Assembly: GCF_040394755.1 (NCBI RefSeq)
Contig: NZ_JBEBRQ010000005.1
Strand: one strand, 5' to 3'
From: Castellaniella defragrans_A
Lineage (GTDB): Bacteria; Pseudomonadota; Gammaproteobacteria; Burkholderiales; Burkholderiaceae_B
DNA: 64,000 nucleotides
The notes under the pieces are model-generated. The model saw only the letters and a program-made list of their open reading frames with translations. It did no database searches and was not told where the DNA came from. Below, piece after piece: positions 17,701 to 26,035 of this stretch; positions within the stretch are counted from its first letter, which is position 1, and every line of letters starts with the position of its first letter. The position numbers and the translations under genes are program-made.

Positions 17701-18495
17701 TCATTCTCCGGTGAAGTGGGGAGGGCGTTTTTCACTGAAGGCGGCCACACCTTCGGCGTAGTTCGGACTCCAGCCCAGTTCGCGCATGAAGCCGGCCTCC
17801 ATCGAAAGCTGCTGTTCGAGGGTGTGCGCCGGGGCTGTGTGCATGGCTTGGCGGGTGCGCACCAGTGCCTTGGTCGGACCCTGGGCGAGCTGGCGCGCGA
17901 TGCGCTCGACCTCGGCGTCGAAATCGGCGTCCGCCATGCACGACCAGATCAGGCCCCATTCGGCCGCGCGGCGCGCGGGCAGTTTGTCGGCCAGCAGGGC
18001 CAGGCCCAGCGCCCGGGCCATGCCCACGCGCTGCGGCAGGAGCCAGGTACCGCCCGTGTCCGGGATCAGTCCGATCTTGCTGAAGGCCTGCAAAAAGGAT
18101 GCCGATTCGGCCGCGACGACAATGTCACAGGCCAGGGCGAGCGAAGCGCCCGCGCCGGCTGCGATGCCGTTGACCGCTGCAAGAGTGGGTACGCGCAGGT
18201 TCTGCAGGGCCAGGATCAGGGGTTTGTAGAAGCGCTCGACGCTCTGGCCGAGGTCGGGCATACGGCCCGCCTGCATTTGCACGGCCCGGTCTCCGAGGTC
18301 CTGGCCGGCACAGAACCCGCGCCCCGCGCCTGTCAGCACCAGCACGCGCAGGCGGGTATCGGACTGGATCCGGTCGAGCGCGTGGCGCACCTCGGTATGC
18401 ATGGCCTCGGTGAAACTGTTGAGTTTGTCGGGGCGGTTGAGCGTGAGCCGGGCGATTCCGTCCGCGGTTTCGAAGATGATGTTGGTGTAGTCCAT
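17701..18495 (-). CDS. paaG: Enoyl-CoA hydratase/isomerase PaaG
   Basis: This is a crotonase-family enzyme. In the phenylacetate pathway PaaG isomerises the ring-1,2-epoxide to the oxepin-CoA. The 264-residue protein has LTLNRPDKLNSF, the oxyanion-hole segments GAGRGFCAGQDLGDR and VNGIAAGAGASLALACDIV, and the catalytic-region Asp in LIPDTGGTWLLPQ, all matching PaaG. The start at 18495 (MDYTNIIFE) is preferred over a start five codons upstream. It lies 20 bp after paaN. Confidence 0.9.
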   Translation of the reverse strand: MDYTNIIFETADGIARLTLNRPDKLNSFTEAMHTEVRHALDRIQSDTRLRVLVLTGAGRGFCAGQDLGDRAVQMQAGRMPDLGQSVERFYKPLILALQNLRVPTLAAVNGIAAGAGASLALACDIVVAAESASFLQAFSKIGLIPDTGGTWLLPQRVGMARALGLALLADKLPARRAAEWGLIWSCMADADFDAEVERIARQLAQGPTKALVRTRQAMHTAPAHTLEQQLSMEAGFMRELGWSPNYAEGVAAFSEKRPPHFTGE

Positions 18496-18515
18496 GGTGG
18501 TTGCTCTCATGGGAT

Positions 18516-20183
18516 TCAGGCGTGCCGCCGGCGCTGCACGACGCGGAAGCGGTTGGCGATGAAGGCCGAATCGGCATAGGCTGCGTTGGCAGCCGGATTG
18601 CCGCCCGTGCCGTGGAAATCGGAGAATGCGGCGGATTGGTTGATGAACACCCCGCCGGTCAGATTGATCGACAGCGCGACCTGGGCGCGCCAGGAGGCCC
18701 GCGTCATGGCCTCGATGACGGCTTCGCGGGTGCTGTAGATCGCGGCGGTCAGCGCGCCGTGGTGGCGGACGATCTCCTCGGCCAGGTCGATGGCGGCGTC
18801 GGCATCCGTGGCGCGCACCATGAAACTGATGGGGCCGAATTGTTCTTGCGTGTAGTGCGCGGTATCCGCGGCGTCGCAGGCGAGCAGCACGGGTGTGCGC
18901 ACACGCGCCTTGGGGAAGTCCGGGTTTTCGAGCGCTCTGGATGCCAGGAGGACGTGCCCCATCGCGCCGGCCGAAGCCTGTTCGATGCGCGCCAGGGTAT
19001 CGTCCGACTGGATGGCGCCCAGCACCGCGTGAGCGACTTCCGGTTTGGACAGGAAGGCCTCGATCGCCGCGGCCAGGTCTGCGCCGACCTGCTCGAAGGT
19101 CTTGCGCCCCTCGTCGGTGTCTATCCCATCGGCCGGTACGATGAGGGCTTGCGAGGTGGTGCACATCTGTCCCGAATAGAGCGACAGGGTGAACGCGAGG
19201 TTGCGCAGCATGGCGCGGTAGGCATCGGTGGATTCGATGACGATGGTGTTGACGCCCGCCAGTTCCGCATAGACCTGGGCCTGGCGGCAATGGTCGATCA
19301 GCCAGTGGCCGAAGACGCTGCCGCCGGTGTAGTCGATCGAACGGACGGCGGGATCGGTGAACAGCGCGCGCGCCGCCTCGCGGTCGGCGGGTACGCACAG
19401 GGCGACCAGGTTGGGATCGAGACTGTACTCGGCGAGAACCTCGCGGATGATGCGCACCGTGATTGCCGCCGGCAGGACGACCTGGGCATGGGGCTTGAGC
19501 AGGACGGGGTTGCCGGTGGCGAGGGCGGCGAACAGGCCCGGATAGGTGTTCCAGGTAGGAAAGGTGGCACAGCCGATGACGACGCCGACGCCGCGGCCCA
19601 CGATCTCGTAGTTCTTTTGCATTACAAGCGCAGGTTGTTTGCCCTGGGGCTTTTCCCAGACGGCCTCGCGGGGGATGGAAGACATCTCGCGCCAGGCGTA
19701 GGCCACGGCCTCCAGGCCGCGGTCCTGGGCGTGCGGCCCACCGGCCTGGAACGCCATCATCCAGCCCTGGCCGCTCGTCATCATGACGGCGTGCGCGATC
19801 TCGAAGCTGTGGCGGTTGAGGCGGTCGAGGATTTCCAGGCAGATCCCCACCCGTCCCTCGGCCCCGATCGCCTGCCATTGCGGCATGGCCCCCAGGGCCG
19901 CGGCCATCAGGGCTTGCGGATCGCATATGGGGTAGCGCACGCCGAGCGTCACGCCGTAGGGCGAGGTTTCGCCGTCGTGCCAGCCTGACTGGCCGGGCTG
20001 GCCGAGTTCGAAGGGATGGCCCAGGTGCGCCTCGAATGCGCCGCGTCCGTCTGTAGGCGCGGCGTCCCCGTAGGCCTTTGGGCTGGGCGATTCGGCGTAG
20101 GGTGACCAATAGCCGCGCGTGCAGATGGCCAGCAGGGCGGAATCGAGGGTTTGTCGGTGCTTGTCCAGCAGGGAGTGCGGCAT
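18516..20183 (-). CDS. paaN: PaaN-type phenylacetate-degradation aldehyde dehydrogenase
   Basis: The 555-residue protein matches the PaaN subfamily of the ALDH superfamily. This subfamily lacks the C-terminal hydratase domain of E. coli PaaZ and is believed to oxidise the ring-opened semialdehyde. The ALDH elements seen are FPTWNTYPGLFAALATGNPV, the region DYTGGSVFGHWLIDH, and the catalytic-Cys region SLYSGQMCTTSQALIVP with Cys in QMCTTSQ. It is the first gene of the leftward operon, so the divergent region 20184-20559 carries its promoter. Confidence 0.88.
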   Translation of the reverse strand: MPHSLLDKHRQTLDSALLAICTRGYWSPYAESPSPKAYGDAAPTDGRGAFEAHLGHPFELGQPGQSGWHDGETSPYGVTLGVRYPICDPQALMAAALGAMPQWQAIGAEGRVGICLEILDRLNRHSFEIAHAVMMTSGQGWMMAFQAGGPHAQDRGLEAVAYAWREMSSIPREAVWEKPQGKQPALVMQKNYEIVGRGVGVVIGCATFPTWNTYPGLFAALATGNPVLLKPHAQVVLPAAITVRIIREVLAEYSLDPNLVALCVPADREAARALFTDPAVRSIDYTGGSVFGHWLIDHCRQAQVYAELAGVNTIVIESTDAYRAMLRNLAFTLSLYSGQMCTTSQALIVPADGIDTDEGRKTFEQVGADLAAAIEAFLSKPEVAHAVLGAIQSDDTLARIEQASAGAMGHVLLASRALENPDFPKARVRTPVLLACDAADTAHYTQEQFGPISFMVRATDADAAIDLAEEIVRHHGALTAAIYSTREAVIEAMTRASWRAQVALSINLTGGVFINQSAAFSDFHGTGGNPAANAAYADSAFIANRFRVVQRRRHA

Positions 20184-20559
20184 GGTGGTTCCTTGACTGT
20201 GAATTCCGGTTCGTCCTGGGTATTCCTGGATCATTGGTCACAACATTACGAATAAATTAGTTTTCTGTCAATTGAATGTATCGCTTTAAATTAAATTTAT
20301 TTCGTATTTGAAATATATTTCAATAGGTCATATGAACTGAAAAAATCGTTTGATAACAATGTTATATTGATGTATAGCAAGAATAAATAAAGCTTTCCAG
20401 CTCTGATCCCTAACATAGTAGAGGAAAACCCTAATCGAAAAGCGATACAAGATTCTTGACATAGCCTGTATATTCGTAACATGATAGTGGTGACCGCTCA
20501 CTACGGCGGGATGACCTTCTTTTTTCACCAACAACCCGACCCCCACTCACGGAGGAGTT
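20184..20559. promoter_or_regulatory. Divergent control region between paaN and the diiron gene
   Basis: This AT-rich 376-bp region contains no gene. TTACGAATA at 20246-20254 and TATTCGTAA at 20471-20479 are exact reverse complements, and a related TTCGTA lies at 20301-20306. A sigma-70-like promoter TTGACA (20456-20461), 18-bp spacer, CATGAT (20480-20485) reads toward the diiron gene, with the second element inside its spacer. Such sites could bind PaaX, encoded 2.2 kb downstream; the assignment is inference. The 5' part (20255-20450) has no other recognisable element. Confidence 0.55.
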
Positions 20560-21585
20560 ATGTCAAGCAAAGAGCGCTATGCGGACAAGATGGAATTTCC
20601 GCCCGAGATCGAACAGCCCAACGTCTATCCGCTGTCCTGGCATTCCAAGACCAAAAAACTTCAGGAAGTCTGGGAGGCTTCGCTGCGCGAATACTGGGAG
20701 CCCGAAAAGCTGCCCTGGGACACTCTGGATGTCGAGAGCTATTCCTGGGAGGAGCGCGAGTGCATCGCCTACTGGTGGACGCTGTTGTCGGTGTTCGATG
20801 CGTCAGCGCCGCCAGTGTTCGCCGAGGCCCTGATCAAGACCTATGAGGTCCACGAAGAAGACCCGGTGCGCAAGTGCTTCTTTTCGGTCACCAGCGACGA
20901 GCAGAACCACGAGATCATGTGCGGACTGGCCATCACGACACTGCTCGGGCATCCCGATCCGTTGACTTACGAGCCCAAGACCGAGATCGGCAAGCGCCTG
21001 CAAAAAAATGCCCGCTGGCTGTATTTCAATGGCGCGCGCTACTGGAACGGCTACAAGCAGGCGGTGCCCAAGTACGACCTGGCGGTGCTGTTCAGCTCGT
21101 TTCTCATGGGCGAGATCGCGGCGGCCACGATCTTCAAGCAGATGTACGAGAATTCGCGCGAGCCGGTATTCAAGGAGGCTTTCAAGAACATCGGCCGCGA
21201 CGAGGGCCGCCACATGGCCATCTGTATGGCTGTGATGGAGCGCGACTATCCCGGCATCAGCGAGGAGCACAAGGCGGTCGTCACCAAGCAGATCCGCGCG
21301 GGCTATCTGTTTCTGTCGGCGGTGCTGTTCGAGCCACCGATGGAGTTCTGGGACTTGCCTAGCGATTTCATCGCCAATCAGCGCGAGGCTGAGGCGATCG
21401 CCCGTGACGCCGGGTTCGGCATCCCCACCTACGAGGCCAAGCTCGAAAACTGGAAGAACGCGATGCTCAACCTCAAGGGGGTGCTGGATCGCTACGACAT
21501 CCCGTTCCCGGCGATTCCCGAGGTCGGCATCACTGGCCGCGAGATTTCCGACATCGAGATGCAGGACATCATTCCGGTGTTCTGA
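20560..21585 (+). CDS. R2-like/ferritin-like diiron-carboxylate protein, putative oxygenase component
   Basis: The 341-residue, all-helical protein has two EXXH motifs, E114-Q-N-H117 and E215-G-R-H218, with candidate extra carboxylates at E89 and E185. This arrangement is that of R2/ferritin-like diiron oxygenases. The segment GRDEGRHM resembles the RDEALH of ribonucleotide reductase R2, but length and context are wrong for RNR. It is followed by an iron-sulphur flavoreductase and a PaaX regulator, so an oxygen-activating ring or side-chain oxygenase is the natural guess. It does not look like PaaA or BoxB. The strong site GGAGGAG precedes the ATG. Its substrate is unknown. Confidence 0.75.
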   Translation: MSSKERYADKMEFPPEIEQPNVYPLSWHSKTKKLQEVWEASLREYWEPEKLPWDTLDVESYSWEERECIAYWWTLLSVFDASAPPVFAEALIKTYEVHEEDPVRKCFFSVTSDEQNHEIMCGLAITTLLGHPDPLTYEPKTEIGKRLQKNARWLYFNGARYWNGYKQAVPKYDLAVLFSSFLMGEIAAATIFKQMYENSREPVFKEAFKNIGRDEGRHMAICMAVMERDYPGISEEHKAVVTKQIRAGYLFLSAVLFEPPMEFWDLPSDFIANQREAEAIARDAGFGIPTYEAKLENWKNAMLNLKGVLDRYDIPFPAIPEVGITGREISDIEMQDIIPVF

Positions 21586-21700
21586 TCGCACGGCTCGACC
21601 GTGGCGGCCCCCGGCGCAGACGCGGTTTCATGGGGGGTCGCCATTCCCGCGCGGCCGGCGCTGTCGCCGGCCGCCCTGCACATTGAATTCAGGAATTTTC

Positions 21701-22741
21701 ATGGCACGTGTCACGATCGAACCATCCGGCAAGACCATCGAGGTCAGGGGCAACGATACCGTATTGATGGCGCTCGAAAGGGCGGGGTATGCATTACCGA
21801 ACAACTGCCGGGCGGGCGCCTGTGGCGAGTGCAAGGTCAAGGTCCTGTCGGGCCAGTTCGATCAGGGGATGGTCCTGGACATGGCATTGTCGGCGGAGGA
21901 GCGCAGCCAGGGCTATGGCCTGATGTGCATGGCCAAGCCGATCTCGGACGAGATGGTGATCGAATGGGGGGATGCGCAGGCGCGGCCCAAATTGTTTCCG
22001 CCCCGCGAGGGCGCGCTGTTCGTCGTGACCGACCGGCGCACGCTGGCCGCGCGCATCATCGAACTGCGCCTGCGCCCGGTGGGGCAGTCCATCCGTTATT
22101 GGCCGGGCCAGTATGTCACGCTGGGGGACGAGCGCGGCGGGATTCCCTTGCGCGCCTATTCGATTGCGAACGCGCCGCGCCCGGATGGCGAGATCTCGTT
22201 GCAGATCGCGCGCGCCGATGGCGGCGTCACCAGCGCCTGGCTGCACGACACCGTCCAGGTGGGCGACAGCCTCAAGATCAATGGCGCCTACGGGACTTTC
22301 ATCGGCGATCCCTCGGTCGAAACGCCGGTACTCTGCCTGGCGGCCGGTACTGGCCTGTCGCCTATCATGAGCCTTGCCGAAGCCGCCTTGCGGCGCGGCT
22401 ATAAAAAGCGCGTGGACCTGATTTTCTCGGCGCGGACCCGCGCCGATGTCTATGGCCTGGGCATGATGTCCTGGTGGCGGACCAAGCATCGCAATTTCAA
22501 CTATAGAATAACGCTTACGCGCGAACAGGCCGAAGGCTACCTGCACGGGCGGATCGATGCGATCCTGCCCGGACTGTACCCCGACCTTTCCGCGCATAGC
22601 CTGTTCGTCGCCGGCAGTCCGGAATTCGTGGATGCCTGTGTGGCCGTGGCCAAGACCCTCGGGGCGCGCGAAGGATTCATCCACAAGGAAGGATTCTTCG
22701 TCCAGCAGCAGCATGCCGATACCGACGGGAGGCCGTCCTGA
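21701..22741 (+). CDS. NAD(P)H-dependent oxidoreductase with N-terminal plant-type [2Fe-2S] domain
   Basis: The order of domains is ferredoxin (cluster Cys C36, C41, C44, C76), FAD-binding domain with RAYS at 151-154, then NAD(P)-binding domain with AAGTGLSP. The iron-sulphur domain is N-terminal, as in BenC/XylZ-type reductases, whereas PaaE has it C-terminal. It lies 115 bp after the diiron gene in the same orientation and most likely delivers electrons to it. The final residues after EGFFVQQQ are a short variable tail. Confidence 0.85.
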   Translation: MARVTIEPSGKTIEVRGNDTVLMALERAGYALPNNCRAGACGECKVKVLSGQFDQGMVLDMALSAEERSQGYGLMCMAKPISDEMVIEWGDAQARPKLFPPREGALFVVTDRRTLAARIIELRLRPVGQSIRYWPGQYVTLGDERGGIPLRAYSIANAPRPDGEISLQIARADGGVTSAWLHDTVQVGDSLKINGAYGTFIGDPSVETPVLCLAAGTGLSPIMSLAEAALRRGYKKRVDLIFSARTRADVYGLGMMSWWRTKHRNFNYRITLTREQAEGYLHGRIDAILPGLYPDLSAHSLFVAGSPEFVDACVAVAKTLGAREGFIHKEGFFVQQQHADTDGRPS

Positions 22742-22779
22742 AATAAACAACCCAAAGGACTCCGAGTCCCCGACGCCCC

Positions 22780-23736
22780 TTGATCCAGTCCATCCAACAC
22801 CGCCTAGAGGGTTTCCGCCAACAGCGCCGCATGCATGCCGGCTCGCTGATCATTTCGGTCTTTGGCGACGCGGTCCTGCCGCGTGGCGGACGGATCTGGC
22901 TGGGCAGCCTGATCCGCCTGCTCGAGCCACTGAACCTGAACGAGCGCCTGGTGCGCACTTCGGTCTTTCGTCTGGTCAAAGAGGAATGGCTGGAGGCGCA
23001 GGCGCAGGGCCGGCGGGCCGAATATGTCCTGACGTATGCCGGGCGCCAACGCTTCGAGGAGGCGTCGCGCCATATCTACGCATCCTATGCGCCGATCTGG
23101 GATCGGCGCTGGCGCCTGATCCTGGTGGTCGGCGATCTCGATTCGCGCGATCGTGAGCGCCTGCGCCAGGCGCTCGTGTGGCAGGGCTTCGGCACCCTGA
23201 ATCCGGACTGCTTTGTGCATCCTTCCACCGATCTGGGGGCTGCCTTCGATGTGCTGGTGGCTGATGGCCTGTCCGATTTGCTGGGCCAACTGGTGCCGCT
23301 GCTCGCGGCCGACTCGCGTTCCGCCCTGTCGGCGTCGAACGCCGAGCTGGTGGCGCACGCCTGGAATCTCGACAAGCTCGCCGAGTCCTATGCCGGTTTC
23401 GTCGCCGACTACCTGCCGGTGCTTGCCGATTTGCGCCGGGACCGTTTCGTGCGGATCGACCCCGAGGAGGCCTTTCTGCTGCGTATTTTGCTGATCCACG
23501 ACTACCGGCGCCTGTTGCTGCGCGATCCGGAGCTGCCCGAGGTGCTGTTGCCGCAAGGCTGGCCGGGGCAGACCGCGCGGACCTTGTGTCGCGAGCTGTA
23601 TCGCCGCCTGTTCGAGCCGTCCGAGCGCCATCTGAACGAGCACATGCGTCTGGCTGACGGCTCCACCCCCCCTTTGCAGCCTGAAAGGCTGGAGCGTTTC
23701 CCTAGCGATGATCCGCTGGCCGCGATTTCGCTCTGA
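22780..23736 (+). CDS. paaX: PaaX-family transcriptional repressor
   Basis: The 318-residue protein shows the PaaX layout. The N-terminal winged-helix part includes SLIISVFGDAVLPRGGRIWL and RLVRTSVFRLVKEEWLEA, followed by RRWRLILVVGD and the C-terminal ligand domain with FLLRILLIHDYRRLLLRDP. PaaX represses phenylacetate genes and is released by phenylacetyl-CoA in E. coli. The first codon is probably TTG at 22780; an ATG at 22831 would cut into the conserved N-terminus. The gene lies 38 bp after the reductase. Confidence 0.88.
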   Translation: MIQSIQHRLEGFRQQRRMHAGSLIISVFGDAVLPRGGRIWLGSLIRLLEPLNLNERLVRTSVFRLVKEEWLEAQAQGRRAEYVLTYAGRQRFEEASRHIYASYAPIWDRRWRLILVVGDLDSRDRERLRQALVWQGFGTLNPDCFVHPSTDLGAAFDVLVADGLSDLLGQLVPLLAADSRSALSASNAELVAHAWNLDKLAESYAGFVADYLPVLADLRRDRFVRIDPEEAFLLRILLIHDYRRLLLRDPELPEVLLPQGWPGQTARTLCRELYRRLFEPSERHLNEHMRLADGSTPPLQPERLERFPSDDPLAAISL

Positions 23737-24166
23737 TCCCCCGTCCTTGGCCGGGTATCCTGCCCGGCGGATTTCCTTGTCCGGGTCCGGCGGCGTTGCG
23801 CCCGCGATGTTCTCGATCCTCGCACTGATCGCCGCTCTTGTGGGGAAGGTTTCTTGCCTGGTTCGGGCGTGCTTACTGATTCGATACATAAAAATAATCA
23901 AAACATATATGTTCGTGTCATAGAAAACCATATTTCAGATCAGAACCTGATGAGTTCATCAGCTCTAATGATGAGTTATATGGTGGTTTTCCCTATATAT
24001 AGGCTGTAGATACAGGAATTGCTTGCGCAATTGTTCCAAATTCTCTACTTTTACACCGATACGTAATATATTAGTAAACAAACAGATTTGTATTGGATCG
24101 GCAAGGGGCGGGCGGTGCCGGCCCCGCGGCTTCACCGTTGTCCCCAGTACGCAAGGAGTCAAGACC
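23737..24166. promoter_or_regulatory. AT-rich control region upstream of livHMG
   Basis: No gene is seen. The interval 23880-24090 is strongly AT-rich against its surroundings. It contains the perfect inverted repeat CTGATGA-GT-TCATCAG (23947-23962) and a second TGATGAGTT half-site exactly 21 bp after the first (23948 and 23969). A TACGTAATATATTAG stretch at 24060-24074 resembles TACGAATAAATTAG in the paaN control region. These are candidate operators, not proven ones. Confidence 0.4.
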
Positions 24167-24232
24167 ATGACAGAACGTGTCTGCCGGTTTGCCGGCCCAG
24201 AGATCCCCCCGGAGGCGTGTGATGCAGGCTGA
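24167..24232 (+). CDS. Possible 21-residue leader peptide overlapping livH
   Basis: An ATG at 24167 with AAGGAG about 10 bases upstream opens a 21-codon frame (MTERVCRF...EACDAG) that stops at 24232, ten bases inside livH in another frame. The livH site GGAGG lies within this frame, so ribosomes finishing the leader would arrive at the livH start. No homology is recognised. It could be a chance frame. Confidence 0.3.
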   Translation: MTERVCRFAGPEIPPEACDAG

Positions 24233-25097
24233 GTTCCTGCAGTTCCTGTTTTCCGGGCTGACGGTCGGGGCCACCTATGCGCTGGCTGCGCTGGGGTTCA
24301 ACCTGATCTACAACGCCAGCAATGTCATCAACTTCGCCCAGGGCGAATTCATCATGCTCGGCGGTATGTTGGCGGTGTTTTTTACCCAGGCGGGTATTCA
24401 CTGGGCCGCGGCCTTCGCGCTGGCGATCCTGGTGCCCGCCCTGGTCGGCATCCTGCTCGAGAAACTGGCGATCGAGCCCGTCAAGGAGGCCGAAACCGTC
24501 ACCTTGATCATCATCACCATCGGCGCCTCGCTGGTGATCCGCGGCGTGGTCCAGGTCTGGCTGGGCAAGGGCGCGCACAGCCTGCCGGCCTTTTCCAACA
24601 ATGATCCGATCTTCATCCTGGGCGCCATGCTGCTGCCCCAGAGCCTGTGGGTGTTCGGCGTGACGGCGGCCGTGGTGGCTGTGCTCTGGTATTTTTTCAG
24701 CCGCACACTGGCCGGCAAGGCCATGCTGGCGACGGCCTTCAACCGCGTCGCGGCCGAGCTGGCGGGCATCAACACCAATTGGGTCCTGTTCATGAGCTTT
24801 GCCCTGGCGGCGGCGCTGGGCGCTCTCGGCGGCATCCTGATCACCCCGATCACGCTGACCTCCTTCGACGTGGGCATCATGCTCGGCCTCAAGGGTTTCG
24901 TCGCGGCAGTGGTCGGCGGTCTGGGCAATGGGCTGGGCGCGGTGGTGGGCGGCCTGCTGGTAGGCATCCTCGAGGCCATGGGCGCGGGCTACGTGTCCTC
25001 GGCCTACAAGGACGCGATTCCCTTCGTGCTGATCCTGCTGATCCTGTTTTTCATGCCACGCGGATTGTTCGGCGGCAAATCGACGGATCGGGTGTGA
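24222..25097 (+). CDS. livH: HAAT-family ABC transporter permease LivH
   Basis: The 291-residue inner-membrane protein begins MQAEFLQFLFSGLTVGATYALAALGFNLIYNASNVINFAQGEF, the characteristic LivH N-terminus, and has about eight helices. GGAGG lies 6 bases before the ATG. It is the first of four overlapping or abutting transporter genes. The binding protein is encoded 9 kb away at the end of the leftward paa operon. Confidence 0.92.
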   Translation: MQAEFLQFLFSGLTVGATYALAALGFNLIYNASNVINFAQGEFIMLGGMLAVFFTQAGIHWAAAFALAILVPALVGILLEKLAIEPVKEAETVTLIIITIGASLVIRGVVQVWLGKGAHSLPAFSNNDPIFILGAMLLPQSLWVFGVTAAVVAVLWYFFSRTLAGKAMLATAFNRVAAELAGINTNWVLFMSFALAAALGALGGILITPITLTSFDVGIMLGLKGFVAAVVGGLGNGLGAVVGGLLVGILEAMGAGYVSSAYKDAIPFVLILLILFFMPRGLFGGKSTDRV

Positions 25098-25099
25098 CC

Positions 25100-26032
25100 A
25101 TGCGCAAGAACGCCTACATCGGCCTGGCCCTGCTCACGGTCCTGCTCGCCGTCATTCCTTTCATCGTTCCCAACAGCTATTACCTGGATATCGTGATCCG
25201 CATGGGCATCAATGCGGTCATTGTCCTCAGCCTGAACCTGCTCATCGGCTATGCCGGGCAGATCAGCCTCGGCCATGCGGGGTTCGTCGGCCTGGGCGCC
25301 TACGCTTCGGCGGTGCTGCCCACGCATCTGGGCTGGCACCCCTTGCTCGCGCTGTTCGCGGGCGCCGTCTGTACGGGCCTGCTGGCGCTGATCGTGGCGC
25401 GGCCCATCCTCAAGCTCAGGGGGCATTATCTGGCCATGGCTACCCTGGGCCTGGGCATCATCATCAACATCGTCATCCGTAACGAGGCCGCATGGACGGG
25501 CGGTCCCGACGGCATGCCTGTGGCCCCGATGGAATTATTCGGTTTCGAACTGGAGCGCGATATTCAGTGGTACTGGGTGATCGCCGTCATCCTGGTGGCG
25601 AGCGTCCTGGGCGCCATCAATCTGATCGATTCGCCATTTGGACGAGCTCTGCGCGGCCTGCACGGCTCCGAGGTCGCCTCGCGGGTCGTTGGCGTGGACG
25701 TGCCGCGCTACAAAGCAGCGGTGTTCGTGCTCTCGGCCGTCATGGCCAGCATCATGGGCAGCATCATGGCGCACTACATCGGCTTCGTCAGCCCGGACGT
25801 CGCCAATTTCTTCCACTCGATCGAACTCGTCACCATGGTGGTCGTCGGCGGCATGGCTTCTGTGTTCGGCTCGGTCCTGGGCGCCGTGTTGCTCACGGCC
25901 TTGCCACAGATGCTGGCGACGTTCGAGGGCTGGGAAACCGTCGTATTCGGCGCCATCCTGATGTTGTGCATGATCTTCCTGCCCAAGGGCCTGGTGCCCA
26001 CGCTGGCCGCGCGTTTCACGAAGGGGGGCTAG
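25100..26032 (+). CDS. livM: HAAT-family ABC transporter permease LivM
   Basis: This is the second permease (310 residues), with the LivM signatures LSLNLLIGYAGQISLGHAGFVGLGAYASA and the EAA-type loop SPFGRALRGLHGSEVASRVVGVDV near the middle. It starts two bases after livH stops. No C-terminal ATPase fusion is present, unlike some LivM proteins. Confidence 0.92.
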   Translation: MRKNAYIGLALLTVLLAVIPFIVPNSYYLDIVIRMGINAVIVLSLNLLIGYAGQISLGHAGFVGLGAYASAVLPTHLGWHPLLALFAGAVCTGLLALIVARPILKLRGHYLAMATLGLGIIINIVIRNEAAWTGGPDGMPVAPMELFGFELERDIQWYWVIAVILVASVLGAINLIDSPFGRALRGLHGSEVASRVVGVDVPRYKAAVFVLSAVMASIMGSIMAHYIGFVSPDVANFFHSIELVTMVVVGGMASVFGSVLGAVLLTALPQMLATFEGWETVVFGAILMLCMIFLPKGLVPTLAARFTKGG

Positions 26033-26035
26033 AAC

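Noticed and set aside
17697..17706. ATG codons at the end of paaG as the paaI start
   Set aside because: They are in a different frame from the PaaI homology; the in-frame choices there are TTG or GTG.
18516..20241. Extension of the paaG reading frame upstream through the whole of paaN, giving an 846-residue protein
   Set aside because: The extra part is Arg/Pro-rich shadow of paaN in another frame; crotonase homology starts at 18495.
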